A stretch of DNA of 64,000 nucleotides from contig BDSL01000078.1 of NCBI GenBank assembly GCA_003116995.1, forward strand, positions 463,359-527,358. Reading direction: 5' to 3'. Within the stretch, counting starts at the first letter, position 1; each line of letters begins with the position of its first letter. This document shows positions 33,813 to 44,233 of the stretch, in pieces. A program made the position numbers and the translations under genes. The stretch comes from Yamagishiella unicocca (Eukaryota; Chlorophyta; Chlorophyceae; Chlamydomonadales; Volvocaceae). The notes beneath the pieces are model-generated. The model saw nothing but the letters and a program-made list of their open reading frames with translations, did no database searches and was not told the DNA's origin.

Positions 33813-36800
33813 ATGACGGATCACGGCATGTCGCTACCGATGGAAAACGATAGCCAAGGCTTTACGTCGGGGTTGCCGCTGGGTCTGCTTGGGCTGCCTG
33901 GCGACTCGGCCGCTGCAGCCGCCACTGCCGCAGCACAGGCAGCAGCGGCTTACCCACATATGAGTTTGGGTATGACGGTCGACCCATCAACGGCTCTCCT
34001 ACTATCTGGACTGGCAGCACAGCACCAGGCGGCGGCTGGCAGCCAGCCCGACGCGCTAGCGCAGCAGCCCCTAGCGCACCAGGCGGCGGCTCAAAACTTC
34101 TTCCTCAACAACGTGGCATTTGCCGCGGCCCTCGGACACAGCGGAGAACCTGGCACCTCGGGAGTTGCAGCGCCTTCCACTGCAGTCCACATGCCGCTGC
34201 CTACAGCAGATGCAGCCGCCAACCTAAAGCTAGAACCAGGGACTGCTCTAGGGGCTTCTGGTGGCGATCATGGAGGGGCAGGTTCGCAGCTGGCCGCGCC
34301 CGGGTCCGATCCGGGCCAAGATGACCCAGGGACAGCTCCTGACGTTAAGCCGCCCATGTCGGTCGACCCGAATGACCCTGAGGCAGTTGCCGCGGCACTT
34401 GCGGCCCGCATCAACGCAGCGGGGGCTTCCATCATATTCGAAAAGTCGCTGACAGCTAGTGACGTGAGCGGTGGCGGCAGGGTGGTAGTGCCAAAGGTAG
34501 GAGGGAGAGAATGGGGGCCCTGGCAGGTTGGGGCGGCATTTCGGAACTTAGCAGGGTGCTGCACTATGGGAATGGGGCACGCGGCCTGGTGACTGGAAGC
34601 ATTGCCATCCTTGATTCCACCACCCGCCGCCTTTCATACGTTCCCCCAGTCCGTGGCTGAGCAGTACTTCCCAAAGCTGGAGCAACCCAGTGGGGTTACG
34701 ATTTCTGCCTCGGACTTGGACGGCAGGACGTACACGTTCAAGTGGAGGTGTGTCGCCGCATTGGGTATCAGTGGGTGGGGATAAGGGGCCACTAGTGCGC
34801 CTCCCGTGTGGTGCTGGGGATGCCTCCTTGTGCAGCGGTAGCGGTGGTTGTGGCTGAACCATCAGACCGCTCGCGCAGGCCCAATGGCGAAGATATAGCG
34901 TGGGCGGGATGTGGGATTCGATTAGCAAGGACCCGATCCGCCGCGGCTTCAGATAATACATAGCGTCAGGCAGAGCCGGCTGTTCCAGCCAAAGAGACGG
35001 CCAGGCGGTCCGCATGGACATGGGCATGCAGCCTGCTTAGCATGGCCAGCCAGCAGACCCCCTATCCTCAGGCACAGCCAGACCTAAGTTCCGGGATTTC
35101 ATGCTGACAGCCGGGAACAACACACATGCCGTCCGAATGGCGGTAGGGAAATGGGTTCCGGGCTGCAGAAGAATGCGGTAGGGCGTGCACGGAACAGCGC
35201 CCGGGACAGAGGCGGCTGCCAAAGGGATTTCGACAGAGTGGATCGATGTGATATATGGGAGGTTGAGCAGTGGATGCTGTTAAGCATCCGACCATAAGTA
35301 TCAAGCTTGCCAAGCAATTGATTGCGCTGTTAGCATATCCCAACCCTCCCCCCTCATCAGGTTCTGGGTCAATAACAGCAGCCGCATGTACCTGCTGGAG
35401 GGGGCTGGGGAGCTGCACCGGAACTACGGGCTGGAGGTATGGATCATGGCGGGTGGTAGAGCCGGGGGCTTGGGGGATTGTAAGTGGAAGGGATGCGGCC
35501 GTGCGAGCGTGCAAGCATAATGTTGCCCTGTGTTTGTGCCCGCGTGCAAGATGCTCAGGATAAGAGTTGCTACCGATTCTACCATCACTTATTGTACAGA
35601 TCTGCCGTTTTTGCCATACGAGGTGATGACACTCATCGGCAGCCTGTGCATTGTGGCATGCATTTTTATGCCCCACGCTTCATGTTTGACCTTTGAGCGC
35701 CTTGAGCCTTACACCGTTGCACATGCATTGCTTCCTTTTGAGAAATTCCTACCGTTAATAGTTACTCAGTAAACACCCGGCCCCATGGTTGCCTCCACCA
35801 CCGGGCGACCCACAGGTCGGTGACGTCATGGTGTTCTCTCAGAAGCCAGACGGATCGCTGGTAGTGGCGGGTCGAGTTGCGAATAAGGTACGGGGAGCCA
35901 ACGACGGGCATGGTGGGGAACCTATAGATAGCAAATTAGTTGTAACATTGCTTGAGCCCTAGGTCCGATATCGTGTCCAACCTACCGCTAAAGAGCTGGT
36001 CCGTGTTGTTGTTTACCACACAGTCCAAAGTGGTGGGGAAACTACCGGTTTGGGGATTCCAAGAGGACTTCGCAGAAAATCATCGTACAGACGCCGATCC
36101 ACTCCGATCCGACGGTGGGCCTACCCCGTAACCGATCATAAAGGCAACAGGGCTTTCTACCAGTAACACAGGTTACATCATGGTTGCACAGGCAACCACA
36201 ACACGCCGTACATGAACCGTCATGTATGGGCTTGACACTGGTTTGACGCCAGTAGGCGAGCAACAAGTCTGGATGTAGCCTGGCAGTACTGGGGTTGAAG
36301 GGTTTGCATGTCCTTCATGACGGGGCAACGCGGCTGTGGCAGCGGCCTGCGACAGTGCTTTTGTGGGACAAGTCAAGCCGGTGTGGACAGCATGCATAAC
36401 TATGATTGCCATGCAAAGACTGGCTGCCCGGCACACATCATATCCCATCTGCGGCTGGGTCTTCAGTTACAACTGTCGCTGCCCCCTTCTCTGTCGCATA
36501 GTTTAATGTAACCTGCTACTGATTACTGAACCTATGCCTCTCCTCCACCCTCATACCGATCCGGCGGCAACTTTGGGTCCTCTCCAGTCCGACCTTGTAA
36601 AGAAGCCCCCCGTCAAGCGCCCTGCTGCGAACAACACCAGCAACGCAGGGACCGGGGCGGCATCCCGTGCCCGAGAGGCAAGAACCACCCGTGCGGCGCC
36701 CCGCACACAGCTTGCAATACCTAGCCCAGATACCTTGGTGGCAGCAGGTGCTGTGGCGACAGCAGCCACGGCAGCAGGGGTAGCGCTGGCTGGCCAGGGC

Positions 36801-37631
36801 ACTTTCCTGCGCCAGGGTGGTAGTGCTGCAGGAGTGGTGGCCCCGGACAGTGGTGCAACACGGGGACGCAAGCGGAAGGTTGCTGCCCCCACACCTGGCC
36901 CTGCCGACCCACGGTCGCGTGGGCGGACGGACGAGGGTGTCTCACTCGCGGTGCTGGACCTGGAGGCACCATCGGATGGGATATTTAGGGTGCGTGCATG
37001 AGCTCTAAAAACCTTGCTTAGCAGTGCTCCCTGAACCTTGAGGAGTGCTTTTTGGGCCTTGTTCCTTGGCCTTTGGATGCAGCTTGAGCACACGTGCAAT
37101 TTACCAAGTAGAACACTCATATCTTCTTGATGCATAATCAACACTGGTACCCTGTGCAGGCGGTGGTGATGCAGCACGTGGCCTCGGTGCCCCTGGGGGT
37201 TGCACTGGCGCGGAACAACAGGTGGACGGCAACATTGGATGTAGCAGGTAGGTTCGGGCCCATAGGGTTGCTCATCCTGGGGCCAGGACACTAGATTCGA
37301 ATTGACTTATGTGTGCGCATGAAGTGCGACGGGGTTATAAGAATTGATTCTCGAACCGCTGTATGTGAAATACACCCTTCAGACCTTCAGTTTAAATTGA
37401 TGCCTTTGTACCCCAATCGGTTGTTCTTTTATCCACATGCTGCTGTCAATACAGACTCGTCTGCTGGATGACATTCACACATTCTGCTTTGTGACACCTA
37501 TGTACTGTTGACTAAATAGTGCTCCTCAAATCGCTTGCCCCTCCTGGAATTCAGGGGAGCTATACCAAGCCTTCTTCGACACACGGGATGACGCAGTAGA
37601 GGCCCTGACTGCTGCTGGGGCCTCACCATGA
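33813..37631 (+). CDS. B3-domain transcription factor with AP2-like C-terminus
   Basis: Exons: 33813-34496, 34650-34747, 35361-35436, 35816-35887, 36588-36989, 37160-37247, 37555-37631, giving about 498 aa, GT-AG with consistent phases. Residues 1-205 are an Ala/Gln-rich low-complexity region. The B3 domain spans about 207-308: IIFEKSLTASDVSGGGRVVV, SVAEQYFPKL, GRTYTFKWRFW, NNSSRMYLLEG and GLEVGDVMVFSQKPDGSLVV. It resembles the LAV (VAL/ABI3/LEC2) class more than ARF B3 domains. A basic, Ala/Pro-rich linker (311-444) includes RGRKRK, a possible nuclear signal. The last 50 residues (GVALARNNRWTATLDVAG then ELYQAFFDTRDDAVEALTAA) resemble a reduced AP2/ERF fold. ATG 33813 opens the first long frame. 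A candidate poly(A) signal is at 38018. DNA target and role are not predictable here. Confidence 0.88.
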
Positions 37632-38017
37632 CGCTCTCCTTGACCATCATGCCTCCTGTTCAACACATGCACTCAGATCTTTCAACTTCTTGAGAATAAT
37701 ATGTGTTTAATAGCTGGATGGGCATTGTGGTTGCATTGCTCTGGATAGTGTCCAAGAATGATTTTTGAATATGGAACGTCATGACAATGACAGTGCGTGT
37801 ATTTGAAGTTGATTAGCATCAACCCTGTGCCGGGGGTTGGACTGTTGATGGGGCTCTGGAATGATGGATGTATGTCACACCCTGCAAACTAGATGCACAG
37901 GATGTATTGATGTCTGCTAATGCCCCGGACATGTTTTTAGCATGAATGCCAGGCATTTTGAACACAATTGTACCTTCTTGCTTGTGGCGCATGCATTGCA
38001 GGCACGAAGCTGATCAC

Positions 38018-38022
38018 TGTAA
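38018..38022 (+). terminator. Putative TGTAA polyadenylation signal
   Basis: TGTAA lies about 390 nt after the B3 gene stop codon on the same strand. It is tentative because the motif is short. Confidence 0.35.
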
Positions 38023-39134
38023 GGGGAACAGGCAAATAAACCATACTTACCCTAGTACTGTGATGTACAGCAATTACAGAGTCGACAACTTGCCATACAA
38101 CTCACATCATGATGAGTCAATGACAAACACGTTAGGGTCTGTGGGCACGTGGGTGCCTGTTCTTAGGGTTTCTAAGTAAGACCGCCGCCTTACCATCGGG
38201 TACATCTGGCTCTCGGTGCCGATGATGAAACTGCAACTGGCAGTACGGGAGCAAAAGGGTGAAGCCCAGAGCCATCATCAGCTCGACTACTATGGCTAGC
38301 TCGACTACTGTTCGATTACTCGTGCTTCCGGTGCGGTCCGGGCCACCACAGGGCTGTCGTGACACAGTCCTGGCTCGGGCTAACCCCGTATGTACGCAAC
38401 ACACTCATGGCTTGCGGCCAGCTGATCGCACTGAAAAGGTAATGCTTAAGGTGGTGTATATCGGATTCGTGTGCTGGTATAGCAGCGTCGAGCGGCTTAC
38501 ACCCCTGCCTGTCGTACATGGTTACCCTGTCATACTGCCTCCCCAGTTTTATCTAGCCGCCACTGCCAGCACGCACTGTGCCGATCATGTATTGTGTCAT
38601 CATGGCAAACTAATGAAATCTGTGGTGGCTCGCGTGGCCGTGTAGGATTTGTTCATTCGAGAGGCGCTGAGATAGAGGGGCAGTGGTGGCCACCGAGCTG
38701 CGCTTTGCTCTGTCGGCACCTCAAGGCGTGTTCCAGAGGTTGTGGCAGGGTATGTGCAAAGACAACTCCCACAAGTAGGGATGGTGCAGCTCCTGGGGTC
38801 AAGTGTGTTTTGTGTTTGGCTCCCCAGAGATGCTGCAATGTGTCCGGGACATCGTGGTGCTAGTGGCCAGATACACATTTACAAGTTGCTGAGGGCTGCT
38901 GAGGGCGCGGTGTATGGTGACTGCCACCACTGCACTACCCGCGCAACTAGTACGTTTTTAACATATCCGCTTTTCATTCGGGGGTCTGCTTGGGATGCAT
39001 GTGGCCATGTGCAGGGGAGCCATCAGCGCAACCTCCCCCTGTGTATTGGTGCTTGCTGTTTCCTCTGGGCTCTCGGTTGTGAGGCTCTGGGTGGTTTGTC
39101 TTTCGGAACCGTCGGTTTTCTCAGCTTTCCTTGT

Positions 39135-39212
39135 CTTTTTCAGTGTCAGGCGATGCGCCCGATGGCTCTACCTTTTCAGGTCTGGAGCCCACTGTAACGA
39201 TTACAACAACTA
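39135..39212 (+). repeat. Dispersed repeat copy 2
   Basis: This closely matches the reverse complement of about 900-970. It shares the GTGTCAGGCGATGCGCCCGA core, followed by GGxTCTACC and CCCACTGTAACxxTTACAAC. The two copies are in opposite orientation, about 38 kb apart. Confidence 0.55.
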
Positions 39213-39383
39213 TCACGCAAACGATTACTTGACAGCTGATGGGGTAGTGTACCAGTATGGTCGGGGCTGGTTGAGGCCGTGACGGCCAGCCTGCCACCGC
39301 CGCACTACCATGCAACTAGTATGTTTTACGAGTTAGCCTGTTCGTCTTACATCAGTTTTACTCGACCAGCGCATCCGGGTTGT

Positions 39384-39411
39384 GGGTTTTAGGGTTTTAG
39401 GGTTTTAATTG
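39384..39411 (+). repeat. Interstitial telomeric repeat (TTTTAGGG)n
   Basis: Two consecutive TTTTAGGG units plus a partial third. This is the Chlamydomonas-type telomere repeat, not the land-plant TTTAGGG. The tract is too short and too internal to be a chromosome end. Confidence 0.7.
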
Positions 39412-39585
39412 CATGGGTAGTCCAGTGGTAGCAGACTGGCCGTCGCGGCTTCGACCATACCAGTACACCGCCCCATCCGCGTCACATAATTGACAGTTAT
39501 ATGATTTGGATAACAAACTAGTTGCGTGGGTAGTGCAGTGGTGGCAGTCACGAGCCACGACCATATACCGCCCCATTATGTCTGT
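39410..39585 (+). repeat. Tandem tRNA-like (SINE-like) units
   Basis: Two imperfect units begin GCATGGGTAGTCCAGTGGTA (39411) and GCGTGGGTAGTGCAGTGGTG (about 39521). Both carry an A-box-like TAGTxCAGTGG, followed about 20-30 nt later by a weak B-box-like GCTTCGACCATACC or CACGACCATATACC, and both end in ACCGCCCCAT. This resembles tRNA-Gly-derived Pol III sequence. No full cloverleaf can be folded, so a SINE or tRNA relic is likelier than a working tRNA. Confidence 0.4.
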
Positions 39586-39715
39586 GCGTGAACCTCAAAG
39601 ATCATGTTGTCATTCGCGATAAATTCCAGTTAAGGAGCTGTGCATGTCCTGCGCTACTCAATAATACCACTGGTCCACAGCGCTACCAGCACCACCCATG
39701 TGACCAGTCTGTCTC

Positions 39716-40133
39716 CTAGCCCTGGGGCTGGGGCTGGGGGCCCTGGGGCTGGGGCTGGGGGCCCTGGGGCTGGGGCTGGGGGCCCTGGGGCTGGGGCTGG
39801 GGGCCCTGGGGCTGGGGGCCCTGGGGCTGGGGCTGGGGGCCCTGGGGCTGGGAGCCCTGGGGCTGGGGGCCCTGGGGCTGGAGGCCCTGGGGCTGGGGGC
39901 CCTGGGGCTGGGGGCCCTGGGGCTGGGGGCCCTAGGGCTGGGGGCCCTGGGGCTGGGGGCCCTGGGGCCGGGGGCGCTGGGGCTGGGGCTGGGGGCGCTG
40001 GGGCTGGGGCTAAGGGTGCTGGGGCTGGGGCTGGGGGCGCTGGGGCTGGGGCTGGGGCCTGGGGGCCCTGGGGCTGGGGCTGGGGGCCCTGGGGCTGGGG
40101 CTGGGGGCCCTGGGGCTGGGGCTGGGGCCCGTC
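39716..40133. repeat. G-rich minisatellite (21-bp and 15-bp units)
   Basis: The array begins with units CCTGGGGCTGGGGCTGGGGG plus C (21 bp), shifts to 15-bp CCTGGGGCTGGGGGC units, then returns to longer units. All unit lengths are multiples of three, so several frames stay open on both strands (PGAGG on plus; PAPGP or SPSPRAP on minus). The plus strand is guanine-rich enough for quadruplex formation. Confidence 0.9.
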
Positions 40134-40381
40134 CGTGGGTTGGGCCCCGGAGCTCCTTGAAGGGCCGTGGGCACGAGCGCCATACGGGCCGATACACCAG
40201 CAAACGCGGCTTCCCGGTGTTTGCTTCGCACTTTTAGGAATAGGAACATTTGTCCGTCTGTGGGTTGGGCCCCGGAGCTCCTTAAAAGGCCGTGGGCACG
40301 AGCACCATACGGGCCGATACACCAGCAAACGTGGCTTCCCGGTGTTTGCTTCGCACTTTTAGGAATAGGAACGTTTGTCAC
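40132..40381 (+). repeat. 125-bp tandem duplication
   Basis: Two near-identical 125-bp copies (40132-40256 and 40257-40381) start at CGTCxGTGGGTTGGGCCCCG and end at ...AGGAATAGGAACxTTTGTC. They differ at only a handful of positions, so the duplication is recent. The pair directly abuts the G-rich minisatellite. No function recognised. Confidence 0.85.
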
Positions 40382-42483
40382 GGCTGGTCGCTCGCGTTCC
40401 CAATCAAGGTGCCTGCTGCTGGTCACCTCTTCCACACGGTAAGATTAGCACGATCGAGCGAGTTGGTTGGCTAACCGAAAATACGCCAGGACGAGTGTAT
40501 GGATATGTGGCGTGCCGACCCGGAACCCGACCGGTCCTGGCTGCTCCGAGACAACTGCCACGTGCAGGTTAGGCCGGCTGACCAGGCCGAACCTAGGGTT
40601 GCTGAGTATTGCAACAGGCCTGAAAACTGGTCGGCTGGGTCTGGAAAACCTGCTCTATCCGTTACAGGTCATGTTGGGGCCCTTTGTGCAACCTTGCACC
40701 TGTCACAGCGCCTGAGCCCGCGGGGCTCTAAGGCCTAGTGCTAAGCCATATGGGGTACGACGCAGGATGCTGGACTGCTGTGCCAAGCAACACGTCTAGG
40801 ACAGCTCGGAACACCGTACACGATGCAGGGCACATACGACAGCTCGTCCCGAAACCAACTGGCAGCGCATGGAGTGCACAAGCCCCTTTCCGAGCGCGAC
40901 ACCTTGCTTGTTGTAAATGGCATTGGACCATACAGCGAACAGCACACGTGCCTTAAAATGTTTTCAATATTTTTTCACCGACCGACCTTCCATCTCCCCC
41001 CCCGCCGCCTCACATTTAATTCGTCCTTGCATCAATGTACCCACCCCCTTTCGTCATTGCTAACAACAGATGTCGCTGCACCAGCTTTAAGGCGCGCAGT
41101 GCGGTCCATGCGTGCGCATTCCACGCGCCTAGGCTGCCAGCCAGGCAGCGCGAGAAACGACTGGGGCAACGCTGGCGCCCATGATACCGACATAGGCGCC
41201 ACTTCCGGGGCTGTTACCAACAACCGCACGGCAAAGCATCAGCTGCCTCGCACAGACACACTCGTATAGTTCCCTGCCACACACCCGGACTCAGCTGCTC
41301 AGCGGCTGCAAAGATCTGGACGTGGTGTCCATGCAGCCGCAGCTACGAAAGCGAACAAACGCCTATGGCCATAGGCGGGTCGCAAAGCCAGCGGGGCAGC
41401 TCCCCACAAAGTCTAACTGTTGGCCAACGGAACAAAGCCCTCGGCTCGCCCGACTCGCAGGAGCCAATATCCACCAGTGCCAAGGCTGACTCGTTCAGAG
41501 AATCCTCCCTCTTCGCAACCCCTGCTCCCCACGCCCTCCGATGCCCTGCCGCCTCTTCCACCGTAAGCTGGCCAGCCTTAACGATGCTTCGAACATGCCC
41601 CGGGCTACAGCGTGCGCCTCGCCAGCAGGCCACGATCTCGGATGGTGCTGCGGAAAAAAGTAGCTGCTGCCAGTCCTGATGCTGCTGCTCCATCAGTTCC
41701 AGCTCTCAGAGACTTGGGTCATGGGGGCCTGCTCAAAAAAAGGAGGAGCGACGGAATGTATTGGTTCAGAGGTGCATGACTTAAGGGACATATAATGAGA
41801 GGACCTTGCAGGCACAAAAACGCGCAACCCTGGAGAATCAAGCTAAGGGTCCCGAGGCCGTTAAGGTTCGCGCTGAAGCTCACCCCTACAAATTTGACAA
41901 TTCACAACTTAGCTACCAGATATAGACAGGTCACGTGCGCGCCACACCGGTTCTGGTAACCAACTCGTGCCCATACCTCTGTGAACGCTTGGGCCCGCCC
42001 AACTTTACGCCAAAATATGCAACCCGCTCACACGTAGTTTGGCACATTTGGGTTGGGGTCACGACTAACTCGATGCTTCAAACCCGGCCTTCAAACCCGG
42101 CCTTCCGTTATAAACTCATACGTATTTGCAATGCAGCTGTGTGACCACGTCCACAACTGTAGCGAAGCTACACAGAGAGAGAGACCGCGTGACAGTGGCC
42201 GCACGACAGGCGGCACCCGCCCTTACCCCGGCGGGAAAGCACTGCGGAAGAGACACGGAACCAAGGTCGGGTACGGGCAACAGCAGGCAAACAGCATCAT
42301 GCAAAGTCAGCACAAGCGACGGCAGGACACGGCCCCATGCAGGCCACCCTTACGCGTCAAAACCACCACAAAAGCCCCCATTGGCTCACCTGCCCATCAC
42401 CCGCACCACTCGTATCTCGAACCAGCAAAGGTGGCACCAGGAAAGAAAGAACGAAAGAACAAACAGCAGCCAAGGCAGGCTAG
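40382..42483. other. Intergenic, no supported gene
   Basis: Only unassigned ORFs are present, for example a minus-strand frame at 41343-41693. A short doubled motif, AAACCCGGCCTTC, at about 42079-42104 recurs on the opposite strand near 44795-44815. Confidence 0.4.
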
Positions 42484-42840
42484 CTAGGGCGGCACGGCGC
42501 ACATGAGCCGACCCCCGGTTACGAACAAAAATGGGTGGTCCACCCCCACGTCACCCCAGTCCTTGCGGGGCAAACCCAAGCCCGCAAAGTCCCGCAGCAA
42601 GGCCCAGAACTTAGCAAGGAGGCCAGAACGCATAGCAGCAGGGAGGGTGGTGCCGGAGAGCCGATGAGAGTGTATGTACCGGCGCGCCCACTCCATCGCG
42701 TTGAGCGCCGCCAACGCCACCACATCCCACACACACTGCAGCACAGTGGTCGGATCCGGCGACACACACAACCACACATGCTCACGCGTGACCCCGCACC
42801 CACAGCAGACTTCACAGCAAGCACATAAGGCTGTACAACA
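42484..42840 (-). mobile_element. Non-LTR retrotransposon 3' ORF end (zf-RVT-like)
   Basis: On the minus strand the frame reads CEVCCGCGVTREHVWLCVS, with a C-x2-C...H-x3-C pattern like the zinc-binding zf-RVT segment after the reverse transcriptase of L1-type LINEs. It then runs VLQCVWDVVALAALNAMEWA to a TAG stop at 42484-42486. The reverse transcriptase proper is absent: the frame closes a few codons into the 92-bp repeat. It is therefore a truncated relic. The family is inferred from the motif pattern alone. Confidence 0.5.
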
Positions 42841-42908
42841 GACCTATAAAGTACTAATAACTACGCTCGCTCAGCATCCTAGGAGGCCTTTTCGCGACCT
42901 TCGTTACA
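42817..42908. repeat. 92-bp perfect direct repeat, copy 1
   Basis: Identical over 92 bp to 44113-44204, beginning GCAAGCACATAAGG and ending CGACCTTCGTTACA. The two copies flank the truncated chromovirus and include its immediate borders. Confidence 0.95.
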
Positions 42909-44112
42909 TTTGGTATCGAGACCAAACCGGTTCTCCCTTGCTATCGCAAGGTCGTCGGTTCGACTCTGGTCGACCGCACACTTCCGCAGAAGGTGGAAAA
43001 ATGCTCTTTCTTCGAAAAACATGAATTGCGAGTGCAGCCTGTAACGAGGGTGCTCCTTACTTAGGACCACACTTAGGGTGTGGGCAGCGGAAGTCGGATC
43101 TAACTCGATAGTCAACAAGGGATGGCCGAATGAGTATAGCTGGGACTCGGACCCAGACCGCAGTATGTATGCGATGGCACCTGCCCTACCCCAACGAGCG
43201 TTGTATCACCTAGGCCGCTCGTCCACCTAGTGCCGTACCGTAGTTCGACATATCGTGATGGCTTACGCTACGTGTGACATACCACACCCGTAACGCGGTT
43301 TGTAGACCTTAACGGTCATTATACAATTATGTAGTTATGCGACATTGGAGCCGCGGCGTAGCTCTGCTAAGTCCGCAGCCTCCCTGCTACATTCCCCCCC
43401 CCTTGAAGCGAACGTCCCGGGAGCGGTGATACTCCGGGAACTTTACCGCCGCCTGTTCGGTCGTTTAGCCTTTGGCGGGGACGGGTTGGTTTCCGCAGGT
43501 CGCTTGGGTGGTTTTGTCGGGATAGGGTCAGGCGCTGGCCTTGCGTGGACAGTCGTTTTGCGACGTTCCACAGGCAGCCCTGTTTCGTATGCCTCCAACG
43601 CCTGTTCCACGGGAGCTGACGCTTTGAGAGACGCTTCCGGCTCCCAACTGTTATCAGTTGCCGGATAGCCTTGCCACTTAACAAAGTATTCGCGTCGGTA
43701 CCGGTTTCGGCCGATAGGAACATCTTTGTGGTCGACAATGGATTCGACTATCCAGTAATCTTCCCCATCAAGGGTGAATGCTGGAGGTGGCGGCGTTCTC
43801 CCGTCCGATTTGTAAGGACGTATTAGCGATACGTGGAAAACAGGGTGTATGCGCAGCTCTGGGGGCAAAGATAATTTCGCGGCTACCGGCCCAACCAACT
43901 TTTCGATGCGAAAAGGACCGATGTAGCGCGGCATGAGCTTGCGCGTTCCAGGGGTTTTGAACGTAATGTTCTTTGTATTGAGCAACACTTCTTGACCCAA
44001 GGTGAACGTGACAGCCTTACGACGGCCATCCGCGTTCGCCTTTTGCCGAGCCTGAGCGGCTTCTAGGCATGCCTTTGCTCGCGCGAGTCGTTCGCGGAGA
44101 TCAGCTTCAAAG
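42909..44112 (-). mobile_element. 5'-truncated Ty3/gypsy chromovirus (integrase end, chromodomain, LTR)
   Basis: The minus-strand frame 44112-43443 (about 223 codons, no start of its own) encodes the integrase C-terminus, with the GPY/F-type module (MPRYIGPFRIEKLVGPVAAK, HPVFHVSLIRPY). A chromodomain follows (WIVESIVDHKD, YFVKWQGYPATDNSWEP). After the stop comes a purine tract of about nine G (43394-43402) and then TGTAGC at 43391, the expected start of a 3' LTR, which runs to about 42912 (TACCA). Protease, reverse transcriptase, RNase H, most of integrase and the 5' LTR are missing. It is a decayed retrotransposon relic and cannot move on its own. Confidence 0.8.
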
Positions 44113-44204
44113 GCAAGCACATAAGGCTGTACAACAGACCTATAAAGTACTAATAACTACGCTCGCTCAGCATCCTAGGAGGCCTTTTCGCGACCTTCGT
44201 TACA
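44113..44204. repeat. 92-bp perfect direct repeat, copy 2
   Basis: Identical to 42817-42908. It borders the truncated integrase frame on one side and the unassigned ORF at 44234 on the other. Confidence 0.95.
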
Positions 44205-44233
44205 ACAACATACGCGCCAAGGCGTCGGAGACC

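Larger units (their letters stand above)
37632..39639. other. Intergenic, repeat-bearing, no supported gene
   Basis: Apart from the repeats listed separately (39135-39212, 39384-39411, 39410-39585), no exon chain was found. A roughly 35-bp motif, CCACCxCxGCACTACC followed by GCAACTAGTA and GTTTT, occurs twice (about 38924 and 39294). Confidence 0.45.

Noticed and set aside
39384..39411. Chromosome end
   Set aside because: Only about two and a half telomere units are present, with unique sequence on both sides.
39654..40328. Proline-rich ORFs (PAPGP and SPSPRAP) on the minus strand
   Set aside because: All frames are open because minisatellite units are multiples of three. No splice sites, start context or flanking domain support a wall-protein gene.
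41343..41693. 116-codon minus-strand ORF (RSIVKAGQLTVEEAAG)
   Set aside because: Mildly coding-like, but there is no start context, splice partner or recognisable motif.
42909..42925. TTTGGTATCGAGACC as a tRNA-iMet primer-binding site of a short LTR element
   Set aside because: It resembles a PBS after the 92-bp repeat on the plus strand. However, integrase, polypurine tract and LTR start all show the element is on the minus strand, so this is more likely the end of its 3' LTR.
42930..42980. Possible tRNA (GGTTCGACTCT B-box-like)
   Set aside because: No D-arm/A-box or acceptor stem can be drawn. The sequence lies inside the inferred LTR.
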